Assembly: GCF_002564465.1 (NCBI RefSeq)
Contig: NZ_NUUX01000013.1
Location: forward strand, 62,001-126,000
From: Bacillus sp. AFS088145
GTDB taxonomy: Bacteria; Bacillota; Bacilli; Bacillales; Bacillaceae_G
Reading direction: 5' to 3'
Length of the DNA: 64,000 bases
Shown: one piece after another, positions 27,083 to 36,414 of the stretch
Layout of the letters: the number at the start of each line of letters is the position of its first letter
How positions within the stretch are numbered: the first letter of the stretch is position 1
Made by a program: the position numbers and the translations under genes
The notes under the pieces: model-generated
What the model saw: only the letters and a program-made list of their open reading frames with translations
Database searches by the model: none
Told to the model about the DNA's origin: nothing

Positions 27083-28525
27083 TTACATTTGATCCATATA
27101 AACCGTTTTGACTTGTGTATAAAAGTCTATTGCTGTCTTTCCTTGTTCGCGGGATCCAGTGCTTGAATTTTTGATGCCGCCAAAAGGTACTTGTGGCTCT
27201 GACCCTGCTGTTTCATTATTTACATGTACAAGACCAACTTCAATGTCTTCAACAAAACGCTGTGCAATTGTGAAATTGTTTGTACAAATAGCTGCACTTA
27301 AACCATATTCAGTGTCATTAGCCATCCCTACTGCTTCCTCATAGTTTTTCACTTTAAAAAGCGCTATTACAGGTCCGAATATTTCTTCTTGGGCAATACG
27401 AGCATCCGTGGAGACATTTTCAAAGATAGTAGGTTGTACATAGAAACCATTTTTTAGGGCTTCATCAGCAGGAACTTCTCCACCGCATAATAGAGTTGCC
27501 TCGTCCTTTCCAGCTTCAATCATGGCAAGCACACCGTCAAGTTGTGATTGAGAAACAGCTGGACCGACAAATGTATCGTCATGAAGTGGGTTTCCAACTT
27601 TTAATGTTTTTGTACGTTCTACAAGTCGGTCACGGAATGCTTCATAAATTGCTTCTTCCACAATCACCCTACTCGTCGCAGTACACTTTTGACCAGTAGA
27701 TCTGAAAGCACCGCTCACGGCAATTTCAACTGCTTTTTCTATATCTGCATCAGCAAGTACGATCAGTGGATTCTTCCCACCTAATTCCATTTGTACTTTC
27801 TTTCCTTTTGCTGTAGCACTCTGCTGAATCTGATTTCCAACCTGATTAGATCCTGTAAATGAGATTGCTTTAATATAAGGATGTTCTACCAATTCGGTTC
27901 CAACGACAGAACCTCTACCAAATACACAGTTTACAACCCCTGCTGGAATACCAGCCTCATCAAGCGCTTTTATCACATGATAAACAGATTTTGGGGTCAA
28001 ATCCGCTGGTTTAATCACTACCGTATTTCCGTAAACAAGTGCAGGAGCCATTTTCCATACAGGAATTGCAATTGGGAAATTCCAAGGCGTAATCAATCCA
28101 ATTGGTCCGATTGGCGTTCGAGTTGTATATAAAAATGTATTTGTATTACCTGAAGGAATTACTTCTCCAACTGGCTGTCTTGCTTCACCTGCAAAATATT
28201 CAAGGATGCTAATCGCACGCTGTGTTTCTCCAATACCCTCAGCAAGTGTTTTCCCTTCTTCTAGTGTTAAATCACGTCCTACTTCATGGATTTTTGCTTT
28301 TAATAGATCTGCTGCTTTTTGAAGGTATACAGCTCGTTGTTGGTATGAAAGTTTCTTCCATGATATAAATGCCGTTTTCGCTGCAAGAATGGCTTGTCGT
28401 GTATCCTCTTCTGTACTTGAAGGAAATTCTCCTAATGACTCTCCATTATGAGGACTGTAATTTTCCCGATATTCGCCTAACGTAGGCTGTTTCCATTGTC
28501 CATTAATGTAGTTTGCATAACGCAT
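27083..28525 (-). CDS. NAD(P)-dependent aldehyde dehydrogenase (semialdehyde type)
   Basis: 480 residues. ALDH superfamily motifs: LITPWNFPIAIP (about 150), FTGSNQVGN (about 230), ELGGKNPLIVL (about 255), the catalytic cysteine in TGQKCTATSR (about 283) and the EEIFGPVIALF segment (about 380). Closest in feel to succinate-semialdehyde and alpha-ketoglutarate-semialdehyde dehydrogenases such as YcbD. Fourth gene of the sigma-54 operon, 48 bp after the ThDP enzyme. In context it probably oxidises the aldehyde released by that decarboxylase. ATG with GGGGGAAACG in front. Confidence 0.85.
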   Translation of the reverse strand: MRYANYINGQWKQPTLGEYRENYSPHNGESLGEFPSSTEEDTRQAILAAKTAFISWKKLSYQQRAVYLQKAADLLKAKIHEVGRDLTLEEGKTLAEGIGETQRAISILEYFAGEARQPVGEVIPSGNTNTFLYTTRTPIGPIGLITPWNFPIAIPVWKMAPALVYGNTVVIKPADLTPKSVYHVIKALDEAGIPAGVVNCVFGRGSVVGTELVEHPYIKAISFTGSNQVGNQIQQSATAKGKKVQMELGGKNPLIVLADADIEKAVEIAVSGAFRSTGQKCTATSRVIVEEAIYEAFRDRLVERTKTLKVGNPLHDDTFVGPAVSQSQLDGVLAMIEAGKDEATLLCGGEVPADEALKNGFYVQPTIFENVSTDARIAQEEIFGPVIALFKVKNYEEAVGMANDTEYGLSAAICTNNFTIAQRFVEDIEVGLVHVNNETAGSEPQVPFGGIKNSSTGSREQGKTAIDFYTQVKTVYMDQM

Positions 28526-28573
28526 ATCGTTTCCCCCAATTAGATTTTTTTCACTAATAAAATAAAGAGCTCA

Positions 28574-30232
28574 TTATTTACTATAAGATAAATTCATTTT
28601 TGACTTATCTTGACCAGCAGATAAAATCCTAGGATTTGTTACCACTTCGATAACAGCTGGCCGTCCTGATGATAATGCCCGCTTAAGTGCTGGCGCAAAA
28701 TCAGTATTTTTTTCGACCTTCTGACCGTATGCACCAAATAAACTCGCAAGCTCTGCAAAGTTCGGATTAGACAACTCTGTTCCGATTAATCGATCTGGAA
28801 AATGCTTTTCTTGATGTGTTCGAATTGTTCCATACATATTGTTGTTTATCACAATCGAAATGACAGGAATGTTATAACGTACGGCTGTTTCGATTTCTTG
28901 AAGCGTCATCATAAAACCCCCATCTCCTGAGAAGGAAACAACGGTTTTATGCGGCTGAGCGAGTTTTGCACCAATAGCAGCCGGCAATCCATACCCCATC
29001 GCTCCGGATGTTGGTCCGACATATGTATTTTCATGCTCAAAGCGATAATATCGAGAAAGCCAACCAAAGAAGTTCCCTGCATCATTCGTAATAATCGCAT
29101 CTTTTGGTAAATGCGAGACGATATCATACATAAAACCATCCAGATCTACATATTCATCCGTGTAATCTTCCTTCGCATTTGAAAAGCTCATGTATTCGTT
29201 ATGAAGCTTTTCTACTCGCATTTCATCTGAATTTAATGGCGTAGATAAAGCAATTGTTAATGCTTCCACTAAAAAAGCTTTTGCATCAGCTGTAACTGAC
29301 AAAGAAGGAGCATAAACTTTTCCAAATACATCTTCTGAAATATCAATGTGAATTAGTTTACCTTTTCCTGAAAGCAATGAATAATCTTGCGTTCCTACTT
29401 GGGAAAATCTTGTACCTAGAGCGATCACTAGGTCTGCATTGTCTATTGATTCAAGTAAATTCTTTGGTGTTCCAAAGCCAAGCCAGCCTGCATAACATGG
29501 ATGTGAATTTGGAAAAGCATCGAAACGACGGAATGCAGTAACGACAGGGATTTGTACTGTTTCAGCAAATTTAACTAATAAAGGAACAGCTTGTGAACGA
29601 ATGACTCCACCACCAGCTATAAGAATTGGCCGTTTGGCACTTTGAATCATTTCTACTACTTGTTGAACGCTCTCTTTATGTGGACGAGCCGGGTGAGACT
29701 GATAGACTGGGATTTCTACCATTTCGGCTGTATCTTCTAGCATGTCATGAGGTAATGCTACTAACACAGGACCAGGACGACCTGAACGAGCAATATGAAA
29801 TGCACGATGTAGAAGCTCTGGAATTCGTTCAACTCGGTCAATCTCTACTGTCCATTTGCATAAATGGCTAAACATCCCTACAAGATTGACCTCTTGAAAT
29901 GCTTCCTTTTCTTTAAAAGGACGCTCAACTTGTCCAATAAGTGCAACTAACGGGGTGGAATCTTGGCTAGAAGTATGAATTCCAATCGCCAAATTTGAAG
30001 CTCCAACACCACGAGTTGCCATACAAACACCTACTTCACCTGATGCTTTTGCATAGCCCTCCGCCATAAATGAGGCTCCACCTTCATGCCTGGCTGAAAT
30101 CAAGCTAATTTCTGGATGTTCATATAATGCATCCATAACTCCTAAGTAACTCTCACCGGGTACACAAAAAACCTTACTAACCCCTTCTTTTGCCATTACA
30201 TTGACTACTGCTTTTCCACCGCTAATTTTCAT
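28574..30232 (-). CDS. thiamine-diphosphate-dependent decarboxylase/carboligase (acetolactate-synthase-like)
   Basis: 552 residues with the three-domain ThDP fold: N-terminal Pyr domain with catalytic Glu50 in ARHEGGA, a central domain (about 190-330), and a PP domain with the GDGGFMMTLQEIETA motif (about 440) ending in NNNMYG. The family includes acetolactate synthase, benzoylformate/2-ketoarginine decarboxylases and similar. An anabolic role is unlikely because there is no small subunit or ilv context. It is placed between acyl-CoA dehydrogenase and aldehyde dehydrogenase under a sigma-54 promoter, so 2-keto acid decarboxylation to an aldehyde is my best inference. Confidence 0.78.
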   Translation of the reverse strand: MKISGGKAVVNVMAKEGVSKVFCVPGESYLGVMDALYEHPEISLISARHEGGASFMAEGYAKASGEVGVCMATRGVGASNLAIGIHTSSQDSTPLVALIGQVERPFKEKEAFQEVNLVGMFSHLCKWTVEIDRVERIPELLHRAFHIARSGRPGPVLVALPHDMLEDTAEMVEIPVYQSHPARPHKESVQQVVEMIQSAKRPILIAGGGVIRSQAVPLLVKFAETVQIPVVTAFRRFDAFPNSHPCYAGWLGFGTPKNLLESIDNADLVIALGTRFSQVGTQDYSLLSGKGKLIHIDISEDVFGKVYAPSLSVTADAKAFLVEALTIALSTPLNSDEMRVEKLHNEYMSFSNAKEDYTDEYVDLDGFMYDIVSHLPKDAIITNDAGNFFGWLSRYYRFEHENTYVGPTSGAMGYGLPAAIGAKLAQPHKTVVSFSGDGGFMMTLQEIETAVRYNIPVISIVINNNMYGTIRTHQEKHFPDRLIGTELSNPNFAELASLFGAYGQKVEKNTDFAPALKRALSSGRPAVIEVVTNPRILSAGQDKSKMNLSYSK

Positions 30233-30307
30233 TACGAAACACTCCCTTCCCTTATGCGATTACATTGAAACACTAACTAGCAATCTATTTTCTACTCAAA
30301 TTTTTTA

Positions 30308-31525
30308 TTAAGATTTAACAGTTTCTACGTTAACCTCTTCGAATGGCCAAGCTGGAAGCATTTTTCTTAAAACTTTATCTTCCCTATAACCTAGGTCATA
30401 TTCTGCCTGCATAGTTGTATGAACCTCTCTTGTTCCTTCATAAATGACTGGTGCTTTTGAATTTCTTAAATAGCGCTCTACTGGGAACTCATTTGAAAAT
30501 CCATATGCACCATGAATTTGTACAGCATCATTAGCTGCCTCATTTGCTGCATTACAAGAAATCCATTTTGCTAGTGATGTTTCTCTAGTGTTACGTTTTC
30601 CATTATTTTTTAACCAGCCAGCTTTATAGACTAGTAGACGGGAGATTTCAAGATTTGAAGACATTTTAGCGATCATTTGTTGTACTAATTGATGTTTCCC
30701 GATTTCTTTACCAAAGGTTTTTCGCTCATGACAATATTTTACGCTTGCTTCAAGTGATGCCTGAATCAATCCACAAGCACCAGCTGCAACTGTAAACCTT
30801 CCATTATCAAGCGCTGACATTGCAATTTTAAACCCTTCACCTTCGAATCCTAATAGGTTCTCAGCTGGTACTCTGACATCATCTAAAAATACTTCCCCAG
30901 TGTTTCCAGCTCTAATTCCCATTTTCCCTTTAATTGCTTTTGTAGAAACCCCTTCAAAAGTACGTTCTACGATAAAGCAAGAAATTCCGTGGTGCTTTAA
31001 GTCATGATTTGTTTTTGCAAAGATTAAGAAATGATCAGCTACATCACATAAAGAAATCCATGTTTTGGATCCGTTTAAGATATAACTGTCACCATCTTTT
31101 ACTGCTGTCGTCGCCATTGCAACAACATCAGATCCTGCATTTGGCTCCGTTAACCCAAATGCACCAATTTTCTTCCCTCGCGCTTGAGGAACTAGATACT
31201 TTTTCTTTTGTTCTTCAGTTCCCCACTGTAATAATGTCATGCTATTTAATCCCGTATGTACTGAAACAGCCGTACGGAAAGCTGTATCTCCACGCTCTAG
31301 TTCCTCACATACGATTGCTAAAGTATTATAGTCCATTCCAACTCCACCATATTGTTCTGGAATACATACACCCATTAGTTCCAAATCGGAAAGTCGTTTT
31401 AATATATTTACTTCAAAATGTCCTTTTTCATCCCACTCCTTAATAAATGGTATAATTTCACGATCTACAAATGATCTAACTACCTTCCTCACACTTTTTT
31501 GTTCTTCTGTTAATGAAAAATTCAT
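30308..31525 (-). CDS. acyl-CoA dehydrogenase
   Basis: 405 residues, full length. FAD-binding GAFGLTEPNAGSDV (about 132-145) and the catalytic glutamate Glu363 in IYEGTREVH. The KTWIS motif (about 165) is also present. Substrate cannot be told; the short acidic-pocket residues that mark glutaryl-CoA dehydrogenases are not obvious. Second gene of the operon, 12 bp after the CoA-transferase, with GAGGAGG in front of the ATG. It would desaturate the acyl-CoA made by that transferase; an electron-transfer flavoprotein must come from elsewhere. Confidence 0.88.
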   Translation of the reverse strand: MNFSLTEEQKSVRKVVRSFVDREIIPFIKEWDEKGHFEVNILKRLSDLELMGVCIPEQYGGVGMDYNTLAIVCEELERGDTAFRTAVSVHTGLNSMTLLQWGTEEQKKKYLVPQARGKKIGAFGLTEPNAGSDVVAMATTAVKDGDSYILNGSKTWISLCDVADHFLIFAKTNHDLKHHGISCFIVERTFEGVSTKAIKGKMGIRAGNTGEVFLDDVRVPAENLLGFEGEGFKIAMSALDNGRFTVAAGACGLIQASLEASVKYCHERKTFGKEIGKHQLVQQMIAKMSSNLEISRLLVYKAGWLKNNGKRNTRETSLAKWISCNAANEAANDAVQIHGAYGFSNEFPVERYLRNSKAPVIYEGTREVHTTMQAEYDLGYREDKVLRKMLPAWPFEEVNVETVKS

Positions 31526-31537
31526 TTTAACTCCTCC

Positions 31538-32722
31538 TCAAATTGTATTATTTCGTTTCATTTCCTGTATTTCTAATTGAGAATAACCAAGTTTACCCAT
31601 TACTTCTTCAGTATGTTCTCCATGCAATGGAGGATGTCTTACTACTTCAACTGGTGTTTTTGATAATTTTAATGGTGAACCAACTAACTTTAGATCATCT
31701 ATGAATGGATGTTTTACTTCTAGTACCATATCCCTTGATCTAGCATGTTCAGACAACAGGGCTTCACTTACGTTATAAATCGGTCCATTTGGAATACCAA
31801 TTTTATCTAAGAGAACTTTCCACTCATCTTTACTTTTTGTTTTTATTTTATTTGAGATTATTTCCTCAATTTGTTTTCGATACTGCAATCGACTAGCATT
31901 AGTCCTATATAATTCATCTAATAAAATCGGTTCTTCAATTAGTAAAGCAAATCGATTAAATTGATGATCATTACCAACTGCGATCACCATCTCACCATCA
32001 CTTGCTGAAAAAACTTGATATGGAACAATATTAGGATGATAATTTCCTAATCGCTCAGGTATAGCACCACTACATAAATAATTACTAGCCACATTTACTA
32101 AAGCAGCTAATTGAGAGTCAAAAAGTGAGATGTCAATTTCTTGTCCTTCCCCAGTGCGATTTCGATGCTGTAATGAAGCAAGAATTCCAATACATGTAAA
32201 TAACCCCGTTAATACGTCTGAAATTGCAACTCCTACTTTTGTTGGCTCGCCATCCTTCTCCCCGGTAATACTCATTAAACCAGACATCGCCTGAATGATA
32301 TAATCATATCCAGGAAGTGAAGAGTTAGGGCCACTGCTACCAAATCCACTAATTGATGCAAGAATAATATCTTCTTTCATCGCTTTCATCTCTTCATAGG
32401 AAAAACCTAGTTTTGCTAAAGTTCCAGGTATAAAGTTTTGGACAACAACATCCGCTTCTGAAATGAGTTTTTTTAAAACCTCTTTCCCCTTATCATCTTT
32501 CAAATTCAAAGTAATGCCTTGCTTATTTCGATTAGCACATAAATAATATGCACTTTCTCCTTCTACAAAAGGAGGCCCCCAACCCCTTGTCTCATCCCCA
32601 CCGCTAATACTTTCAATTTTGATTACCTCAGCCCCAAGATCCCCAAGGATCATCGTACAAAAGGGGCCGGCTAGCACTCTAGTTAAATCGATAATTTTGA
32701 AACCATGTAATGCCCCTGGCAA
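31538..32722 (-). CDS. CaiB/BaiF (class III) CoA-transferase
   Basis: About 394 residues. Family opening LDLTRVLAGPF-type motif (IDLTRVLAGPFCTMILGDLGAEVIKIE region) and the catalytic aspartate in AISDVLTGL. I choose TTG 32722, five bases after GAGGTGG; this puts the aspartate at 169, the same number as in E. coli CaiB. The GTG at 32731 would overlap its own ribosome site. The family moves CoA between carboxylic acids, for example carnitine/gamma-butyrobetaine or formate/oxalate. First gene of the operon under the sigma-54 promoter at 32868-32883. Confidence 0.85.
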   Translation of the reverse strand: MPGALHGFKIIDLTRVLAGPFCTMILGDLGAEVIKIESISGGDETRGWGPPFVEGESAYYLCANRNKQGITLNLKDDKGKEVLKKLISEADVVVQNFIPGTLAKLGFSYEEMKAMKEDIILASISGFGSSGPNSSLPGYDYIIQAMSGLMSITGEKDGEPTKVGVAISDVLTGLFTCIGILASLQHRNRTGEGQEIDISLFDSQLAALVNVASNYLCSGAIPERLGNYHPNIVPYQVFSASDGEMVIAVGNDHQFNRFALLIEEPILLDELYRTNASRLQYRKQIEEIISNKIKTKSKDEWKVLLDKIGIPNGPIYNVSEALLSEHARSRDMVLEVKHPFIDDLKLVGSPLKLSKTPVEVVRHPPLHGEHTEEVMGKLGYSQLEIQEMKRNNTI

Positions 32723-32867
32723 TTTGACCACCTCTTCGTCGATTTTCTTTTGCTAATTTCCAATTTCCACTGGGCTATTAGAATGGTTACCCATATATTT
32801 TTGTTGTTGCATGTATTTAGAAAACTCAAGGTATATTAGACCTTCATTTCCGTTATACTCTTTATAA

Positions 32868-32883
32868 TGCAAAACTCATGCCA
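32868..32883 (-). promoter_or_regulatory. sigma-54 (-24/-12) promoter of the CoA-transferase operon
   Basis: Minus strand reads TGGCATGAGTTTTGCA with exact consensus spacing. Leader to the chosen TTG is about 135 bases. Confidence 0.88.
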
Positions 32884-32958
32884 ACTTCGAAATTCCTATT
32901 ATTATTAATAAGCAAGCTGTATTTACGCATCTAATTAGTAAAAATAAAATTAAAATCC

Positions 32959-32983
32959 ACTCAAAACCGTCATTTTTAACTCA
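32959..32983 (-). promoter_or_regulatory. enhancer-like element (UAS), copy 2
   Basis: TGAGT boxes 20 bp apart with TAAAAATGACGGTTT between them, 75 bases upstream of the -24 box. The first ten spacer bases are identical to copy 1. Confidence 0.75.
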
Positions 32984-33062
32984 TTAAAAAATTTGCTACA
33001 AAAGTGAATCTATTAATCTAGTTCATAAATAAAAAGGATATCGAAATAGCCTATACATGTTA

Positions 33063-33101
33063 AAAACCCACAAAGAAATTTGTTTTCTTTGTGGGTTTTT
33101 A
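33063..33101 (-). terminator. terminator after the amino-acid dehydrogenase-like gene
   Basis: A perfect 17-bp stem (33063-33079 with 33085-33101) with a five-base loop. Confidence 0.9.
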
Positions 33102-33118
33102 GTATTATATAACTTCTT

Positions 33119-34264
33119 TTAACACTCTATCAAATCTCTAACTGTGGGCTCAAACAGTTCGCAAGCAATATCTCTTTGGTATCGTTTTTGCTTCTTAGCT
33201 TCTTTAAATAAGTTAAAGGTATTCTTTCTGCTTAATCTTTCAATATCATCTATAACTTCCTTAGGTTCAGGTTTCACTAATCCAAAAATAACGGTGTCAT
33301 AAAATCTAATTGCTCCTAAGTTTGCTACAAAATCATTCACAACATCGATCCCTCTTTGTTTGATGATCTGATCCCCTTCAGCCGAGATCGGAATATTGGC
33401 AGCCTCTACAATTAAACTCGACTTTACTTTATTAGCGTTTGATACATTAATTACATCCTCTAAAGCTGCAGGAATCAAGATGTCACAATCTACATCAAGC
33501 CATTCAGTGTTGTTTCTTACCACATAGTTCGGTTCAAAAAACTCCTGATTCATTTCTCCGTGTGAGTTTTTGTGGTCAATTAATTTCTGAACATCTAAAC
33601 CCTCTTCACACGTAACTAGTAGATTTGCATCCGAAATGCCAACGATTTTATAGCCTAACTGTGATAATTTCAACGCACAACTTGCTCCTACACAGCCAAA
33701 CCCTTGAATAACTACTTTCGCTACTTTATTTTCACCTTTAAATTTCCATGCTTCATCTGCGCAAAATGCAACACCGTAGCCTGTTACAGCATCATTTAGA
33801 AGGAAACAATCTATTTTAGAAGCTAGAAGATTATTAAAATCTTTTATTCCATTTTGAACACTTACATCTTCCTTCATCGATTTTGTTAAAGGTATTCCTA
33901 CATTAAATTCATCAAATACTCTTAATACATCCTCATACTTCGTACCTAAATCACTTCCTAAAGATACTCCCGCTTCTACATATGGCATCATCGCAATCAA
34001 AAATCTTCTTAATACGTCATACGCATCAGGTGCTTTATAATCATAAGCAATACCAGCTTTACACCCACCTGTAGTGACACTTTCTGAAGCCATATATTTA
34101 TATGCCATTGCCTCTGCCAAACGTTCAACTTCTTCCCTTGTCACTGTTGGATGCATTCTTGTCCCACCACCAGCATACCCTTTGACAAAGTTATGTACTA
34201 CTAACCACCCTTTTGCATCTGTTTCACTATCATTCCACTCTACAACTAGGTAAGGTTTATTCAT
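33119..34264 (-). CDS. Glu/Leu/Phe/Val dehydrogenase family protein, divergent
   Basis: 381 residues. N-terminal dimerisation part with GGGTRMHPTVTREEVERLA (about 32-50), then GGCKAGI at 67-73 where the family has GGGKGGI or GGGKTVI; the substrate-binding Lys69 is kept but the glycine before it is Cys. The NAD Rossmann motif is QGFGCVGASCALKL (about 190). Shorter than most glutamate dehydrogenases (about 420) and near leucine dehydrogenase (about 364), but not a clear match to either. It follows the permease gene by 77 bp and shares its sigma-54 promoter. Likely an oxidative deaminase for an unusual amino acid; substrate unknown. Confidence 0.72.
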   Translation of the reverse strand: MNKPYLVVEWNDSETDAKGWLVVHNFVKGYAGGGTRMHPTVTREEVERLAEAMAYKYMASESVTTGGCKAGIAYDYKAPDAYDVLRRFLIAMMPYVEAGVSLGSDLGTKYEDVLRVFDEFNVGIPLTKSMKEDVSVQNGIKDFNNLLASKIDCFLLNDAVTGYGVAFCADEAWKFKGENKVAKVVIQGFGCVGASCALKLSQLGYKIVGISDANLLVTCEEGLDVQKLIDHKNSHGEMNQEFFEPNYVVRNNTEWLDVDCDILIPAALEDVINVSNANKVKSSLIVEAANIPISAEGDQIIKQRGIDVVNDFVANLGAIRFYDTVIFGLVKPEPKEVIDDIERLSRKNTFNLFKEAKKQKRYQRDIACELFEPTVRDLIEC

Positions 34265-34303
34265 ACTAAATAGCCTCCTTTTAAGATCATCTTTTGTAAT
34301 AGA

Positions 34304-34317
34304 TTACACTTGTGTAA
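34304..34317. promoter_or_regulatory. perfect 14-bp palindrome between permease and dehydrogenase genes
   Basis: TTACACTTGTGTAA is a perfect inverted repeat about 40 bases upstream of the dehydrogenase start, in the 77-bp gap. It could be an operator or a small hairpin; no T-run follows. Confidence 0.35.
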
Positions 34318-34341
34318 GAATCTTAGCTGTATGCATACTGG

Positions 34342-35769
34342 TCAAATACTCTGATGAGTTGGTACATCTCCATGATCCTTCTTAATGCCGATCTTACCTT
34401 TATTTTTTCCATGACGTAAAAAGTAATAAAGATAGCTTACACCCATGAAACCTAAACCACCTATTAAGGAAGAACGTTGAGTAGGATCAAAAGCCATAAA
34501 TACGATGGAAATTCCACATAAAACTAGACATAGAATAGGTATTAATGGGAACAGTGGAACTTTGTACTTTAATTCCTTAACATTTCCACCGTTTTTAATA
34601 AATTGTCGTCTAAAATTATATTGCGACAAGGCAATTGCCATCCAACTGAATGTACCAGCTAGTCCAGTTACAGACAGCAGAACGACAAAAACTGTTTGTG
34701 CAGATACTACACTTGTAAGTAATGATACTAGTGCAAAAAGAAGACTAAACAATACTGCATTAAACGGAACACCACGAGAATTTACTTTCCCTAAAGCTTT
34801 AGGTGCCATCCCACTTTGTGAAAGGGACCATAGCATGCGAGAACATACATATAATCCCGAATTACCTACAGATAGCAACGCCGTTAAAATAACTAGATTC
34901 ATAATATCAGCTGCATAAGGAATACCAACATTATCAAATACAGCAACAAATGGACTTTCTACTACCCCTGCATGCCTCCATGGAATCAAAGCCGCTAATA
35001 CTAAAATGGCTAACACATAAAAAATCAGGACACGAAAAATGATACTACGAATTGCTTTAGGAAGAGTCTTTTCTGGTGTTTCACTTTCACCAGCTGCAAT
35101 TCCAACAACTTCTGCCCCTTGAAATGCAAATACTACTGCCATCATAGTTGAAAATATAGCTGAAAACCCATGTGGGAAAAGCCCACCATCTTTTGTAAAA
35201 TTAGTAAACAAAGGTGCCGAACTACCTTTATGACCGAACCCAAATATCGTTGCTGCTCCAATCAATATAAAAGCTATAACTGCAAATACTTTAATTCCCG
35301 CAAACCAGAACTCCGCCTCTGCGTAACCTTTTACACTAAGAATGTTTAAACCCAACAAAAGAACGATAAACACAAGACACCAGATCCAAACTGGTACATG
35401 TGGAAACCACCTTTGCATCAATATTCCGGCCGCTGTGAATTCTAAACCAACCGTTGTTGCCCAACTAAGCCAATACATCCAGCCAATCGTAAATCCGGTA
35501 CCAGGTCCAATATACTTCGTAGCATAAGTCTTAAATGAACCTGTAACTGGCATTGTAATTGATAGTTCACCTAAACAAACCATCACAAGGTACATCACCA
35601 ATCCACCGAATAAATACGCAACAACCGCTCCCCCTGGACCAGCTTGATTAATCGTTAGACCTGAACCTAAAAATAAACCTGTACCGATTACTCCTCCAAG
35701 TGAAATCATAAACAAATGCCGACTTTTCATGGAACGTTGTAACTGACCTTTTTCATTAGTAGAATCCAT
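34342..35769 (-). CDS. APC-family amino-acid permease (RocE/AnsP-like)
   Basis: 475 residues, about 12 membrane helices. The GVIGTGLFLGSG motif in helix 1 and GGLVMYLVMVCLGELS with a proline-rich loop mark the amino-acid transporter (AAT) branch, which includes arginine/ornithine, asparagine and GABA porters. GGTGGGG precedes the ATG. First gene of the third sigma-54 unit; a leader of about 255 bases separates it from the -12 box. Proton-coupled import of an amino acid or related compound that feeds the neighbouring enzymes is the natural reading. Confidence 0.87.
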   Translation of the reverse strand: MDSTNEKGQLQRSMKSRHLFMISLGGVIGTGLFLGSGLTINQAGPGGAVVAYLFGGLVMYLVMVCLGELSITMPVTGSFKTYATKYIGPGTGFTIGWMYWLSWATTVGLEFTAAGILMQRWFPHVPVWIWCLVFIVLLLGLNILSVKGYAEAEFWFAGIKVFAVIAFILIGAATIFGFGHKGSSAPLFTNFTKDGGLFPHGFSAIFSTMMAVVFAFQGAEVVGIAAGESETPEKTLPKAIRSIIFRVLIFYVLAILVLAALIPWRHAGVVESPFVAVFDNVGIPYAADIMNLVILTALLSVGNSGLYVCSRMLWSLSQSGMAPKALGKVNSRGVPFNAVLFSLLFALVSLLTSVVSAQTVFVVLLSVTGLAGTFSWMAIALSQYNFRRQFIKNGGNVKELKYKVPLFPLIPILCLVLCGISIVFMAFDPTQRSSLIGGLGFMGVSYLYYFLRHGKNKGKIGIKKDHGDVPTHQSI

Positions 35770-36034
35770 AAATGCCCCACCTTTATTTTAGAATATTCAG
35801 AAAAAACAAAACGTAATAAGAGAAAAAATACAACTACTAAAATAGCATAACTTTTGTATTCATTTACAATTTCTGATAATCTCAAAAAATCGAACTAAAC
35901 AAACTAATAATTGCGCACTCAACATACATCTTAAATAGTGAAAATGAATAAGTAATTAAATTCTTCTAAAAACACCTCCTAATTATGCTCATCTAAAATC
36001 GGAAATAACTTTCTCCTCTTCTCACTATTCATTA

Positions 36035-36050
36035 AGCAAAATTCATGCCA
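36035..36050 (-). promoter_or_regulatory. sigma-54 (-24/-12) promoter of the permease operon
   Basis: Minus strand reads TGGCATGAATTTTGCT with exact consensus spacing. Confidence 0.85.
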
Positions 36051-36123
36051 ACAAAAAAACATGAATAAACCAACCTATAAGCCATTCCTTAAATCTAAAA
36101 ACAACTGATTTATTTTAAAATCT

Positions 36124-36148
36124 ACTCAATTCATTTATTTTAGACTCA
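36124..36148 (-). promoter_or_regulatory. enhancer-like element (UAS), copy 3
   Basis: TGAGT boxes 20 bp apart with CTAAAATAAATGAAT between them, 73 bases upstream of the -24 box, almost the same distance as copies 1 and 2. The rest of 35770-36414 holds no gene that I can see. Confidence 0.7.
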
Positions 36149-36414
36149 ATTACATTTTTTAAAAAGAGGCTTTTCTCATTGAGATCATTTTATTTACTTA
36201 AATAATCAATCTTAAATTCTATCCAATTAGTAAAGCAGGATTGCAGAAAATTTTTTAAAAATTTTGTTACGGGAAAATTTAGTACTTCGGAATTTTGAAA
36301 ATGGTACATTGAATTGAAAAAAATGGAAAAAAATAATATGAAACAGAACTACTTGAGGAATATTGCTTTTTAAATTTTATAAATATAAAAAAGATAAGAT
36401 ATTGGAGAAAAAAT

